This document shows positions 11,313 to 21,621 of a stretch of 64,000 nucleotides of DNA, piece by piece (positions within the stretch are counted from its first letter, which is position 1; the number at the start of each line of letters is the position of its first letter). The position numbers were made by a program, and so were the translations under genes. The DNA is from Vibrio hibernica (GTDB lineage: Bacteria; Pseudomonadota; Gammaproteobacteria; Enterobacterales; Vibrionaceae). The stretch is from positions 1-64,000 of the forward strand of contig NZ_VHKO01000007.1 of the NCBI RefSeq assembly GCF_015223435.1, in the 5' to 3' direction. The notes below the pieces were generated by a model. It ran no database searches. It was not told the DNA's origin and worked only from the letters and a program-made list of their open reading frames with translations.

Positions 11313-12683
11313 TTATCGACCAAACCCACCCATACCACCGCCGCCCATCATGCCTTGCATGTTGCGCATCATTCCTTTCATTCCACCTTTTTGCATTTTT
11401 TTCATCATTTTCTGCATCTGGGTGAATTGTTTTAGCATCCGATTTACATCTTGGACTTGTGTCCCTGATCCTGCTGCAATACGTTTTTTACGAGAACCTT
11501 TAATTAATTCAGGATGTTCACGCTCTTTCATTGTCATGGAGCTGATCATCGCTTCCATTTGACTGAACATTTTATCATCGACTTGATCTTTAACATTAGC
11601 TGGTAAATTACTCATACCAGGCAGTTTATTCATCATACCAGCCATACCGCCCATGTTTTTCATCTGTCCAAGCTGTTCGCGAAAGTCCTCTAAATCAAAG
11701 CCTTTTTTCTGCTTGAATTTTTTCGCCATTTTTTCGGCTTTGGCTTTATCTACATTGCGCTCAAGATCTTCAATTAGAGATAAAACATCGCCCATTCCTA
11801 AGATGCGCGAAGCGACACGCTCAGGATGGAAGGCTTCTAAAGCATCTGTTTTTTCACCGACACCCAAGAATTTGATTGGCTTACCGGTAACATGACGCAC
11901 AGATAATGCAGCCCCCCCGCGAGCATCACCATCAACTTTGGTTAAGATAACACCAGTGAGCGGTAAAGTCTCACCAAATGCTTTCGCTGTATTTGCGGCA
12001 TCTTGACCCGTCATGGCATCAACAACAAACAAAGTTTCAACCGGGTTAATTGCGGAATGAAGAGATTTGATTTCGTCCATCATTTCTTCATCAATCGCTA
12101 AACGGCCTGCGGTATCAAGAATCACGACATCGTAGAATTTTTTCTTAGCATGAGAAATTGCAGCATTGGCAATATCAATCGGCTTTTGATCTGCGCTCGA
12201 TGGGAAAAAGTCAGTTCCAACTTCATTGGCGAGTGTTTCTAATTGTTTAATCGCAGCGGGGCGATAAACATCGACAGAAACCACTAAGACTTTTTTCTTA
12301 TCGCGCTCTGTCAATAATTTAGCAAGCTTACCAACACTGGTCGTTTTACCTGCACCTTGCAGGCCAGCCATTAAAATCACAGCAGGAGGTTGAGCGGCAA
12401 GGTTTAATGCTTCGTTAGATGCCCCCATCATAGATTCAAGTTCTGCTTGAACGATCTTAATGAATTCTTGGCCTGGAGTTAACGATTTAGAAACTTCAAT
12501 GCCCACTGCACGCTCTTTGACTTGCTTCACAAAGTCTCGCACAACAGGTAATGCTACGTCGGCTTCAAGTAAAGCCATACGAACTTCACGCAGCGTATCT
12601 TTAATATTGTCTTCTGTTAATCGACCTTTACCGCTGATATTTTTCAGCGTACTGGATAGTCGTTCCGTTAAATTATCAAACAT
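11313..12683 (-). CDS. ffh: Signal recognition particle protein, Fifty-four homologue
   Basis: With 4.5S RNA it binds signal sequences of nascent membrane proteins and, through FtsY, delivers ribosomes to the SecYEG translocon. It is 456 residues, family length. It has an N-terminal helical bundle, then a GTPase domain with P-loop GLQGAGKTT and DTAGRL and TKVDGDARGG motifs, and a Met-rich C-terminal M domain that binds RNA and signal peptides. The tail is rich in Met and Gly, as is usual. It is encoded upstream of rpsP on the same strand and divergent from ypjD. Confidence 0.98.
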   Translation of the reverse strand: MFDNLTERLSSTLKNISGKGRLTEDNIKDTLREVRMALLEADVALPVVRDFVKQVKERAVGIEVSKSLTPGQEFIKIVQAELESMMGASNEALNLAAQPPAVILMAGLQGAGKTTSVGKLAKLLTERDKKKVLVVSVDVYRPAAIKQLETLANEVGTDFFPSSADQKPIDIANAAISHAKKKFYDVVILDTAGRLAIDEEMMDEIKSLHSAINPVETLFVVDAMTGQDAANTAKAFGETLPLTGVILTKVDGDARGGAALSVRHVTGKPIKFLGVGEKTDALEAFHPERVASRILGMGDVLSLIEDLERNVDKAKAEKMAKKFKQKKGFDLEDFREQLGQMKNMGGMAGMMNKLPGMSNLPANVKDQVDDKMFSQMEAMISSMTMKEREHPELIKGSRKKRIAAGSGTQVQDVNRMLKQFTQMQKMMKKMQKGGMKGMMRNMQGMMGGGGMGGFGR

Positions 12684-12959
12684 GTTTTAACCTAAAATGC
12701 TTTACCTTAAATCGACAAGGTATTGTTGCCGTGGATGGCTGATATCACTATATTGCCACAGTATAACCAGTGAATGTTTATCTTTCACTGAAATTTCCGA
12801 TTTGAGTAGCGGATTTATTCCAACTCCTTTCTCATATTCGTGACTAACTCAGTAGAAAATGAAGATATTTCAAATTTTATGCAGGATATCAAACCATTCG
12901 TAGCCCTAGTGCTAAGAGCGAGTTATAATCCTTGCCTATTCAATAAAAAAATGAGAACT

Positions 12960-13754
12960 ATGGAACACCTGCTTTCGATCATTGCAGCACTCTTATATTG
13001 CTCTGCAATTAGTATGATTGTACCGGGACTGGTACAAAACACGGGTATCAAGCTCAAACTAGTCTTCGTACTAGCGGCTTTAGCGATTGCGAGTCATGGT
13101 TGGTTGCTTAGTGATCTCATATTAAATCCTCACGGACAAAACTTTAGCATTCTCAATGTAGCCTCTTTAATCGGGTTTATCATTTGTCTTGTAATGAGCC
13201 TAGCAATGCTAAAAACACGACTATGGTTCTTGCTGCCCGTGATCTACAGCTTTGCTGCTATCAATTTATTAGCTGCCACATTTCTGCCCAGTACCTTTTT
13301 AACGCACTTTGCAGGTAAAGTAGAATTATTAGTACATATCACTATTGCTTTATTTGCCTACTCGACCTTATCTATCGGTGCCTTATATGCGCTTCAATTA
13401 GCTTGGCTCGATCATAAGCTTAAAACCAAAAAATCATTAACGATGAATCCTAACCTCCCACCACTCATGATGGTAGAGAGGCACCTATTTAAAATCGTAC
13501 TCATTGGTACTGTTTTACTTACTGCAACTTTACTGACAGGCGCTGTCTATATTAAAGAAATGTTCTTACCAGAAAATGCTCACAAAGCCGTGTTATCTTT
13601 TATAGCTTGGATCCTGTACTGCATTTTATTATGGGGCCACTACCGACAAGGCTGGCGTGGAAAGAAAGTACTCTGGCTATCGATTAGCGGAACAACGTTA
13701 TTAACGCTCGCATATTTTGGTAGCCGCTTTGTCCGTGAAATAATTTTAAACTAA
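12960..13754 (+). CDS. ypjD: YpjD-like integral membrane protein (CcsA/HemX-type cytochrome c assembly family)
   Basis: A polytopic inner-membrane protein of 264 residues with about eight hydrophobic segments. It closely resembles E. coli YpjD, including the LLNVASLIGF, LVHI, IGALYALQLAW and LLWGHYRQGWRG segments. The family is named for cytochrome c assembly (CcsA/ResC) proteins, but the true role of YpjD is not settled. I start at ATG 12960 (MEHLLSI), because upstream sequence in the open frame is polar and unlike the family. An in-frame ATG at 12951 is the alternative. It is placed between ffh and corB as in other gammaproteobacteria. Confidence 0.85.
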   Translation: MEHLLSIIAALLYCSAISMIVPGLVQNTGIKLKLVFVLAALAIASHGWLLSDLILNPHGQNFSILNVASLIGFIICLVMSLAMLKTRLWFLLPVIYSFAAINLLAATFLPSTFLTHFAGKVELLVHITIALFAYSTLSIGALYALQLAWLDHKLKTKKSLTMNPNLPPLMMVERHLFKIVLIGTVLLTATLLTGAVYIKEMFLPENAHKAVLSFIAWILYCILLWGHYRQGWRGKKVLWLSISGTTLLTLAYFGSRFVREIILN

Positions 13755-13880
13755 TTAATTGAACTGAGTTGCTTAACGGCAGTTGACATCAATTTTAGAT
13801 TTCGTCATAAATACCTATTGTCTATATTTAATCAGTTATTAGCTGATTACTACGTTTAACGACCAAAGGAAAACCTAAGT

Positions 13881-15161
13881 TTGGGTGATATATCTACAGG
13901 GCTGCTATTTGCTCTACTGGCAATACTTATTCTAATTTCAGCTTATTTTTCAAGTTCAGAAACTGGCATGATGTCACTCAACCGCTACCGTTTACGCCAC
14001 CTTGCTAGTCAAGGACATAAAGGTGCTAAACGTGTCGAAGCATTATTAGAACGCCCGGATCGTTTAATTGGCTTGATTCTAATCGGTAATAATCTCGTTA
14101 ACATTCTGGCTTCCGCCATTGCAACTATCATTGGTATGCGACTGTATGGTGATTATGGTGTGGCCATTGCAACTGGTGTCTTAACACTCGTCATTCTGGT
14201 TTTTGCTGAAATCACTCCAAAAACTCTGGCGGCACTTTTTCCTGAGAAAGTCTCCTACACAAGCAGTATTTTGCTCCGAATTTTAATGAAGCTAATGGCC
14301 CCTTTAGTTATTTTCATTAACTTCATTACTAATGGTTTACTTAGATTACTTGGTGTTAAGGCATCCGAATCAAGCAGTGACCCATTAAGCTCTGAAGAGT
14401 TACGAACAGTAGTGAATGAGGCAGGCAGTTTAATTCCACGCCGTCACCAGGATATGTTAATTTCAATCTTAGATTTAGAACACGTCACTGTGAACGATAT
14501 TATGGTGCCGCGTAATGAAATAACAGGAATCGATATTAACGATGATTGGAAATCAATTGTCCGACAATTAACGCACTCAGCCCATGGTCGAGTTGTATTA
14601 TACCGTGATCAAATTGACGAAGTTGTCGGTATGCTACGCTTACGTCAAGCTTATCGTTTGATGTTAGAAAAAAATGAATTCAATAAAGAAACGTTATTAC
14701 GTGCAGCAGATGAAGTCTATTTCATACCAGAAGCAACGCCACTAAACGTTCAGTTATTAAAGTTCCAACGTAATAAAGAACGTATTGGTATGATCGTCGA
14801 CGAGTATGGGGATATCATTGGACTTATTACCCTCGAAGATATTTTAGAAGAGATCGTTGGTGAATTTACGACATCAATGTCACCAAGCTTAGCCGAAGAA
14901 ATCACACCGCAAAGTGATGGTAGCTATTTGATAGAAGGTAGCGCGAATATTCGAGATATCAATAAAGGCCTTAATTGGAAACTACCAACCGACGCCCGTA
15001 CCTTGAATGGTTTAATTTTAGAGCATCTACAAGATATTCCAGAAAGCTATCTTAGCCTTGAAATTGCTAACCATAAGATGGAATTAATCGAAATGGCGGA
15101 GAATAAAATTAAACTCGTTAAAGTTTACCCATCGAAAAAGAAAGCTAAGAAAAACCGCTAA
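13881..15161 (+). CDS. corB: CorB/YfjD-family membrane protein with DUF21, CBS pair and CorC_HlyC domains
   Basis: 426 residues. The N-terminal DUF21 (CNNM) membrane domain contains SETGMMSLNRYRLRHL, and about three to four membrane segments follow to roughly residue 150. A CBS pair (IMVPRNEI at about residue 208 and EYGDIIGLITLEDILEEIVG later) and a C-terminal CorC_HlyC domain follow. The family is linked to magnesium (and cobalt) homeostasis. The substrate is inferred from the family only. The start is TTG 13881, with AAAGGA about ten bases upstream. The gene ends at a terminator shared with luxS. Confidence 0.88.
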   Translation: MGDISTGLLFALLAILILISAYFSSSETGMMSLNRYRLRHLASQGHKGAKRVEALLERPDRLIGLILIGNNLVNILASAIATIIGMRLYGDYGVAIATGVLTLVILVFAEITPKTLAALFPEKVSYTSSILLRILMKLMAPLVIFINFITNGLLRLLGVKASESSSDPLSSEELRTVVNEAGSLIPRRHQDMLISILDLEHVTVNDIMVPRNEITGIDINDDWKSIVRQLTHSAHGRVVLYRDQIDEVVGMLRLRQAYRLMLEKNEFNKETLLRAADEVYFIPEATPLNVQLLKFQRNKERIGMIVDEYGDIIGLITLEDILEEIVGEFTTSMSPSLAEEITPQSDGSYLIEGSANIRDINKGLNWKLPTDARTLNGLILEHLQDIPESYLSLEIANHKMELIEMAENKIKLVKVYPSKKKAKKNR

Positions 15162-15200
15162 CCATAAGTCGCACTCAATACATATTATTAACAGACAAAT

Positions 15201-15238
15201 AAAAACGAGAAGTAGATTTAGTTCCACTTCTCGTTTCT
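15201..15238. terminator. Bidirectional terminator between corB and luxS
   Basis: AACGAGAAGT (15204-15213) pairs with ACTTCTCGTT (15226-15235), with A residues on the left and T residues on the right. It serves both converging genes. Confidence 0.8.
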
Positions 15239-15277
15239 GTTATTAGGCATATAAGCTTGACGCTACACTCTAATAAA

Positions 15278-15796
15278 TCAGTCTACTTTCAACTCTTTAA
15301 GCATTGATTCAGGCAAAGCAAGTTCATCGTTTTTATTCACTTGGATACCCGCTGCAATAATATTTTTCGCAATCTGCTGTGCTTCCGTTAAAGAGTGCAT
15401 TGCATAAGTACCACATTGATACTCATTAAGTTCAGGGATCTTATTTTGATCTTCAACGTTTAATACATCTTCCATCGCTGCCAACCAAGAGTCGGCTACT
15501 TGTTGCTCGGTCGGAGTTCCGATTAAGCTCATATAGAAGCCAGTACGGCAGCCCATTGGTGAAATATCAATAATTTCAACCTCAGAACCATTCAATTGAG
15601 ATCGCATAAAACCTGCGTAAAGATGCTCTAAAGTATGGATCCCTTTTTCAGATAAAATATCTTGATTTGGGATACAAAAACGTAGATCAAAAACAGTAAT
15701 GGTGTCGCCTTTTGGTGTCGTCATCGTCTTAGCGACACGCACTGCAGGTGCTTGCATACGAGTATGATCAACGGTAAAGCTATCAAGTAAAGGCAT
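15278..15796 (-). CDS. luxS: S-ribosylhomocysteine lyase (autoinducer-2 synthase)
   Basis: Splits S-ribosylhomocysteine to homocysteine and DPD, the precursor of AI-2. It serves both methyl-cycle recycling and quorum sensing. It is 172 residues, family length. The metal site is complete: H54-T-L-E57-H58 and Cys128 in YQCGTYA. The second conserved Cys is residue 83 in PMGCRTG. It lies downstream of the SLT-type lipoprotein and gshA, as in V. cholerae. The AI-2 receptor genes are not in this window. Confidence 0.98.
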   Translation of the reverse strand: MPLLDSFTVDHTRMQAPAVRVAKTMTTPKGDTITVFDLRFCIPNQDILSEKGIHTLEHLYAGFMRSQLNGSEVEIIDISPMGCRTGFYMSLIGTPTEQQVADSWLAAMEDVLNVEDQNKIPELNEYQCGTYAMHSLTEAQQIAKNIIAAGIQVNKNDELALPESMLKELKVD

Positions 15797-15830
15797 TGGC
15801 TGCTCTCTCCTATTTATTAAATACAGTTAA

Positions 15831-16439
15831 TTAAAACCAACTGCGATTATCTTCCAGTTCAGCTCGGCATTTCTTTAATTGCCAGCCATAATTTTTTGAT
15901 GTTGTTTCAACCTTTCGAGCAATACCCATTAACGTAGGGTTCTTCGCATAAGTCTTACGTTTAAAGCCACCACGGCCATCGTGATAAGCCAAATACTGAC
16001 TATGAGCATCCCACTTTGAAATACCTAACGACTTATTACTACCATTGATATACCAACCAATAAAATCAATTGAATCGTCAAATTCATCACGGGAAGTCCA
16101 AGAGCTCACTTCATCTTGATATTCAGACCAAACGGGATCTTGAGCTTGTGCGTAACCATAAGCGCTACTGACTCTTCCCCAAGGAATAAACCCTAAAAAA
16201 TAATACCTAGGTGGTTTCGCATCGCCGATATAAGAGCTTTCTTGTTTCATAAACGCCATCGATATCTGAATGGGAACTCCCCATTGATCTTCACTATCTA
16301 ATGCGTCTTCATACCAATCTGGATATTGACGAAATATTTCACAGATATTATTTTGGTTATTCGGTGGTGGTGTCGCACACCCTGATAACAGCATGGTACT
16401 GAGCAGTACAAAACTCAGGATTACTTGCTTAACATTCAT
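15831..16439 (-). CDS. Lipoprotein with transglycosylase (SLT/lysozyme-like) fold
   Basis: About 202 residues. The N-terminus MNVKQVILSF leads to a lipobox LLSGC with Cys21, so it is probably lipidated. MKQESSYIG near residue 67 matches the Glu-Ser active-site motif of SLT lytic transglycosylases. SSAYGYAQAQD resembles the following Gly-x-x-Gln region. I infer a membrane-anchored murein-cleaving enzyme, but activity is untested. The frame continues upstream into gshA, but I start at ATG 16439 because the lipobox then sits at the normal distance. It is encoded between gshA and luxS. Confidence 0.78.
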   Translation of the reverse strand: MNVKQVILSFVLLSTMLLSGCATPPPNNQNNICEIFRQYPDWYEDALDSEDQWGVPIQISMAFMKQESSYIGDAKPPRYYFLGFIPWGRVSSAYGYAQAQDPVWSEYQDEVSSWTSRDEFDDSIDFIGWYINGSNKSLGISKWDAHSQYLAYHDGRGGFKRKTYAKNPTLMGIARKVETTSKNYGWQLKKCRAELEDNRSWF

Positions 16440-16500
16440 GCTTCGTTTAAGAGTAACCCAATTCACTATACTGATCAGCCTATTAATATTAGCAATAGAA

Positions 16501-18066
16501 TTAGCGTAAATACGAAAAATAATCGGACAAGAAATCATCAAAACTCACTGTTTCTGATGCTTCAATCTCAGCTTGCGCTTGCTTAGAACGTTGAACTTCT
16601 TGCTCCATAATGCTTTGCTTATAAACTTGGTATGAATGATTAAGTAAATCAATTCGGTACTGCTCACCTAAACGAGCACCCACCTTTCCAATGCCGCCTG
16701 CCGCTTTTATTTCTGATAGTAGTTGCCCTGAGATGGTTTTTTCAGGATCATCAATCCATTCACTTAACTCATCACACACATTTTGATATTGAGTATCACC
16801 CTGTGCTTTATCCATCTCAATGGCAATCTTTCTTAACTGGCTGAACATGCTATGTCCCCAGTACTGCATCGATTTTTCTTCTTGATCACTGCACAGTTTA
16901 AATTCAAGTCCAGGTTTACGGCCTTCTAAAATGATCGTATTCCAGTTCTTTCTCCAGCAGCCAATATCGGCCTTCTTCATTGGCGCTGATTCTTTTAAAG
17001 CGCACCATGCGACAAATAAATCTAGGAATAAAACTTGTTGTTTAGATACACCAACTGCCGAATATGGATTGACATCCAGCGAGCGAACTTCGATATATTC
17101 GACGCCAGCACGTTTTAATGCTTCTGATGGTTTTTCACCATCTTCCGCTACACGCTTAGGCCGAATTGGAGCATAGAGCTCATTTTCAATCTGCAAAACA
17201 TTGCTATTTAATTGTAAGTGCTCACCATCGACTTTAACGCCTAACTGAGCAAATTTATCCGAAGGCTTATGCATTGCATCATGTAAACCAAGCAAATATT
17301 CTTCTAAACTGTTAAAGGTAATATCCAAATCACTTTGCGCACTATTGGTATAGCCTAAATCACTTAAACGTAAAGCAGTCGCATAGGGAAGGTATAAGGT
17401 TTTACCTACTGTTTGGAAATCTAGTCCCGTCTCTCTACCTTTCACAAATGAAGGGCATAATGCAGGAGAGGCTCCAAATAGATAGGGAATGATCCAACCA
17501 TAGCGATAATAATTGCGGATAAGATGAAAATACCCTTCGGACTTACTCGCTGAACGTTGCTCTTCATCTTGCTTACCGTACAAGCTATCCCAAAAACTTT
17601 CAGGAAAAGAAAAGTTAAAATGAACACCTGAAATGATTTGCATTAAACTGCCATAACGACGCTTTAAACCTTTACGATAAAGATTTTTCATCCGCCCGAC
17701 ATTTGAACTACCGTAGTTAGCTAGTGGAATAGAGTCTTCACTACTCACAAAACATGGCATCGACATTGGCCACAATTTCTCATTCCCCATTTTGGTCATA
17801 GAGAAATGATGTATATCAGTAAGTTGATTTAATAATGTATCGACGTTATGAGAAACGGGCGTAATAAATTCTAATAAAGACTCCGAAAAATCAGTCGTTA
17901 TCCATTTATTGGTTAATGCCGAACCTAAACCTGCTGGGTGAGGTGTTAAGGCGAGCTGATCGCTCTCATTATAGCGTAAAGATTCACGCTCAATTCCGCG
18001 TCCAAATTGCTTAAAAGTGCTTGGGTTCTTAGCAACTTGATCAAGGCGTGCAGAAAAATCGGTCAA
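16501..18066 (-). CDS. gshA: Glutamate-cysteine ligase
   Basis: Joins glutamate and cysteine, the first and rate-limiting step of glutathione synthesis. The protein is about 521 residues in the gammaproteobacterial class 1 family ([55 protein letters not shown]). I prefer TTG 18066, because its product begins (M)[11 protein letters not shown] like other GshA proteins and GTGAG lies nine bases upstream. An in-frame ATG at 18129 would add 21 residues and has no clear ribosome site. The stop overlaps the unused upstream part of the lipoprotein frame. Confidence 0.93.
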   Translation of the reverse strand: MTDFSARLDQVAKNPSTFKQFGRGIERESLRYNESDQLALTPHPAGLGSALTNKWITTDFSESLLEFITPVSHNVDTLLNQLTDIHHFSMTKMGNEKLWPMSMPCFVSSEDSIPLANYGSSNVGRMKNLYRKGLKRRYGSLMQIISGVHFNFSFPESFWDSLYGKQDEEQRSASKSEGYFHLIRNYYRYGWIIPYLFGASPALCPSFVKGRETGLDFQTVGKTLYLPYATALRLSDLGYTNSAQSDLDITFNSLEEYLLGLHDAMHKPSDKFAQLGVKVDGEHLQLNSNVLQIENELYAPIRPKRVAEDGEKPSEALKRAGVEYIEVRSLDVNPYSAVGVSKQQVLFLDLFVAWCALKESAPMKKADIGCWRKNWNTIILEGRKPGLEFKLCSDQEEKSMQYWGHSMFSQLRKIAIEMDKAQGDTQYQNVCDELSEWIDDPEKTISGQLLSEIKAAGGIGKVGARLGEQYRIDLLNHSYQVYKQSIMEQEVQRSKQAQAEIEASETVSFDDFLSDYFSYLR

Positions 18067-18246
18067 AATAGCGCTCACTTTGTGATTTGAGATCCGAATA
18101 GGATAGTCATTCTTAACAAGAATTACCATGGTAAAAAGCCATAGTAAACATAGAAACCATAAATCGAAAAGACATACACTTAAGTAGAGATAAGTGACTC
18201 AAATTATTGAGCCCTTATCATTATGGCTGTTACTTATGTGTGGGCG

Positions 18247-21132
18247 CTAGCGGTTAACTTCAAGTTTTTTAATTGGAATACCCAACTTTTTCAACTGGGG
18301 CTCAACTGATTTAGTGTCTCCAACCACAATAATTTGATAATCATTAGGTTTAAACCACTTACTCGCCTGTTGGTTTAAAGTATCTAGCGTCACATTACTC
18401 ACAAGATCCGCTTGCTTGGCAATAAAGTCAGGTTTAAGTGAATAATCCACCATGGTAGATAATAACCCTGCTTTTTGCCCTGGAGTTTCATAATTAAGAG
18501 CATCTTGTTGCCCAACCGCTAAGCGCATAAAATCGAGTTCTTGCTCCGTCATCCCATCTTGACTGTAATGCTTAAGCTCTTTAAGAAACTCGCTGATTGA
18601 AGCCCCTGTCGAGTCGGCACGTACTTCCGCACTAAAAATAATCACACCAGTCTCTTTGCCACCATAAACACCACCACTCGCGCCATAAGTAAAACCTTTA
18701 TCTTCTCTTAGATTTTGGTTAATACGACTATTAAAATTTCCTGCTAAATTATAGTTAGCTAATTGGGTTAGGAACATATTACCCGTCGCATCATAAGTCA
18801 TACCGGTTCGAATTAGGCGTATCACACTTTGAGGCGCATTAGGCTGATCGACTAAATAAATGCTTTGCTTCGTTGGAGAGGTAAACTTACCAGCATCAGG
18901 CTTGATTGGCGCTTTTTCTTGGGCACTGATTAATGTCTGTTTATCACCAGGTAGAGATAAGAAGGCCAAATCTTTTTCAACTTGCTCTTTTTCCATATCA
19001 CCAACAACGATCACATTGGCATTATTTAAGGAGTAATGCGTTTTATAAAACTGTTTTACTTCTTCAAGCGTTATAGCTTTTATAGAGGCAAGAGAGCCAT
19101 CGCTATCACGGCTAAACAGTGAACCTTTATACAGAACATCTCTACTCGCTTGAGAGGCTGCCCATGAAGGCTTTTGGTGCGAATAAATTAAACCTTGTAA
19201 GGTTTGGTTTCTCACTCGCATAAAATCATTGTCATTGAACGCCGGTTTAAACAACATTTCATTAGCCAATACCAATGTTGCTTTCGCATTCTTTGTTAAA
19301 GAGCTAATAATTAAACTTGCGTGTTCAGAACCAGAACTAAAGCTAATACTACTTCCTAATTTATCAAGCTCTTGCTGCAGTGATTCACTGCTGCGTAATG
19401 TTGTCCCTTCTCCGAGCATATCAGCCGTTAATCCAGCTAAACCTTCTTTGCCTTTTGCGACGTAGCGGTTACCAGCAGGAAAATCAACTTTTATGACCAC
19501 GGTCGGTGTTTCGCTTGAAACCGTGCCAACAACAGGAATACCGTTGCTAAGTTTAAATTGATAAAGCGCAGGCATAGTTGCACTTACCGCCGCGGTCGTA
19601 GCGGGCATAACTGAGCGATCAACGTTATCATTAGGTTCACGGATGTCTAACTGGTCATCACTAATTTTAGGATAAACAGGCAACTCACGTTTGGCTGGGG
19701 TAAAGTTGGCTTTTTCGGCAACAAGGTCAGTCCTATTATGAGGTACGACGCTCAACGTAACTTTCGGTTTCTCGCTAACAAATTGGTTGAATACTGCCAT
19801 AACTGATTCTGGCGTAACTTGACGTAACTGTTCTAAATCTACCTGTAAACGATCAGGTTGATCGTAATAGGTTTGGTTAGCCGCCAGCTGCGAAACTTTA
19901 CCACTCACACTTTGCAGCGCATACACAGTACTCGCTTCCGCCTGCCCCATAATGGCATCTAACTGAGCCTGTTTTACCCCATTCGTTTTAAAATCCGATA
20001 AGATCTTCATCACATCATCATAAATCGGTTTCAGGTTACCTTTATCGCCAGCATCTCCCATCGCGTAAATGTATAAGGTGCACGAAAGTTCACCACAATC
20101 TTGAAATGCACCGGCATCAATTGCCTTTTGTGGCTTCACTAACTTTTGATATAAAACACTATTTTTACCGTCCCCTAAAATAGAGGCTAATGCATCGACG
20201 GAAGCTTGTGTTTCATCACCGCGGTATTTGGTTGGGAAAGCCATCATTAACATTGGCTGGCGAATACGATCTTGCAAGGTAATAAAACGATCGTTAGGTA
20301 ATGTTACCGGCAGCTTAGGTGCATCTTTAACTTCTGGTCCTTTAGGAATAGAGCCAAAATAACGATTAACCCACTGGAGAGTCTGTTCTTTATCAATGTC
20401 GCCACCAATAGTTAATACCGCGTTATTTGGGCCATACCAGCGTAAGAAGAATGCTTTTAAATCATTAACATTAACCCGATCTAGATCGCTGACATAACCA
20501 ATAGTTTGCCATGAATAAGGATGATTCTGTGGGTAAAGCGCCTCACCAATTTTTTCATATACCAATCCATAAGGTCGATTGTCATAATTTTGACCTCGTT
20601 CATTTTTTACCGTATCACGTTGGATCTCAAATTTTCTCTGTGATACTGCATTAACGAGATAACCCATGCGGTCAGACTCTAGCCACAACATTTTTTCGAG
20701 TTGATTAGAAGGCACGGTTTCAAAGTAATTGGTTCGATCACGATTGGTTGTACCATTGAGCGTTCCGCCCGCCTCTGTCACAATTTTAAAATGCTGTTGG
20801 TCACCAACATGCTCAGAACCTTGAAACATCATATGCTCAAAAAAGTGAGCAAAGCCAGAACGGCCAATTTTTTCTCGAGCAGAACCGACATGGTAGGTCA
20901 CATCCACATGAACTAACGGATCGGAATGATCTGGAGATAAGATAACGGTTAGACCATTACCTAATTTGTATTTAGAGTATGAGATCTCAGCTTTACCCGC
21001 TTCTGGCTGCTGAGCTTCAACAAATGAAACACCTTTAGGAAGTGCAACATCCGGTGTAGTAGAAATATTGTTTTTTTGTATTGAGCAAGCAGATAGCAAC
21101 AATGCACCGATGATAAAGGCGTATTTTTTCAT
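18247..21132 (-). CDS. M16-family zinc metallopeptidase, two-domain lipoprotein
   Basis: 961 residues. A lipobox with Cys16 (LLLSAC) indicates lipid anchoring. The inverted zinc motif HxxEH is H96-F-F-E99-H100, with the downstream Glu segment NERGQNYDNRPYG. The first M16 pair fills roughly residues 50-480. A second, inactive-looking pair starting near residue 530 lacks HxxEH. The architecture is that of pitrilysin-like/PqqL-type peptidases, which degrade peptides in the periplasm. The substrate is unknown. It lies upstream of gshA on the same strand and 20 bases after the YqaA-like gene. Confidence 0.85.
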   Translation of the reverse strand: MKKYAFIIGALLLSACSIQKNNISTTPDVALPKGVSFVEAQQPEAGKAEISYSKYKLGNGLTVILSPDHSDPLVHVDVTYHVGSAREKIGRSGFAHFFEHMMFQGSEHVGDQQHFKIVTEAGGTLNGTTNRDRTNYFETVPSNQLEKMLWLESDRMGYLVNAVSQRKFEIQRDTVKNERGQNYDNRPYGLVYEKIGEALYPQNHPYSWQTIGYVSDLDRVNVNDLKAFFLRWYGPNNAVLTIGGDIDKEQTLQWVNRYFGSIPKGPEVKDAPKLPVTLPNDRFITLQDRIRQPMLMMAFPTKYRGDETQASVDALASILGDGKNSVLYQKLVKPQKAIDAGAFQDCGELSCTLYIYAMGDAGDKGNLKPIYDDVMKILSDFKTNGVKQAQLDAIMGQAEASTVYALQSVSGKVSQLAANQTYYDQPDRLQVDLEQLRQVTPESVMAVFNQFVSEKPKVTLSVVPHNRTDLVAEKANFTPAKRELPVYPKISDDQLDIREPNDNVDRSVMPATTAAVSATMPALYQFKLSNGIPVVGTVSSETPTVVIKVDFPAGNRYVAKGKEGLAGLTADMLGEGTTLRSSESLQQELDKLGSSISFSSGSEHASLIISSLTKNAKATLVLANEMLFKPAFNDNDFMRVRNQTLQGLIYSHQKPSWAASQASRDVLYKGSLFSRDSDGSLASIKAITLEEVKQFYKTHYSLNNANVIVVGDMEKEQVEKDLAFLSLPGDKQTLISAQEKAPIKPDAGKFTSPTKQSIYLVDQPNAPQSVIRLIRTGMTYDATGNMFLTQLANYNLAGNFNSRINQNLREDKGFTYGASGGVYGGKETGVIIFSAEVRADSTGASISEFLKELKHYSQDGMTEQELDFMRLAVGQQDALNYETPGQKAGLLSTMVDYSLKPDFIAKQADLVSNVTLDTLNQQASKWFKPNDYQIIVVGDTKSVEPQLKKLGIPIKKLEVNR

Positions 21133-21152
21133 ATAAATAAATCCCTAAACAC

Positions 21153-21602
21153 TTAAAGTAACCCTTGAAATATCAAGGCTAACAAAGAATAGCGTAACCC
21201 TTTACCGATACCAATAGCCAGTAAGCACAACCATGCATTCATTCTAAGCCAACCAGCTACCACGCAAAGCGGATCGCCAACTATAGGCATCCAACTCATC
21301 AATAATGCCCAGTAACCATAATGATTAATCCAGAGAATTACTCGCTTATGCTGAGTTTGTTTGGCCGCTTGATTCGGTAACAATCGGCCTAATGCATAAT
21401 TACTCAAGCCACCTAAAGTATTTCCTAGCGTGGCAATCAAAACGACGACTATCCAGCTAAAACGTTGTAGCTCTAACGCGGCGTAAACACTTAGTTCAGA
21501 GCTACCAGGTAATAATGTGGCACTAAAAAAACCTGAAAAAAACACAAACCATAAAGGTTCGGTAGTAAAGGTAACCTGTAGCCAATAGTAAAAGTCTGCC
21601 AT
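21153..21602 (-). CDS. yqaA: YqaA-family (VTT/DedA-like) membrane protein
   Basis: 149 residues with four to five hydrophobic segments. FSATLLPGSSE and TLGNTLGGLSNYALGRLLP match the VTT (SNARE-associated/DedA-like) family, subfamily YqaA. DedA relatives move or flip lipids in the inner membrane. No specific role is established for YqaA. It is followed 20 bases later by the M16 peptidase, so the two may be co-transcribed. Confidence 0.82.
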   Translation of the reverse strand: MADFYYWLQVTFTTEPLWFVFFSGFFSATLLPGSSELSVYAALELQRFSWIVVVLIATLGNTLGGLSNYALGRLLPNQAAKQTQHKRVILWINHYGYWALLMSWMPIVGDPLCVVAGWLRMNAWLCLLAIGIGKGLRYSLLALIFQGLL

Positions 21603-21621
21603 GGCTTATCTCAGACCACAG

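Noticed and set aside
12769-12791. CAGTGAA/TTCACTG inverted repeat between ffh and ypjD
   Set aside because: Short, no T run, in an AT-rich divergent region. Not enough to call an operator or terminator.
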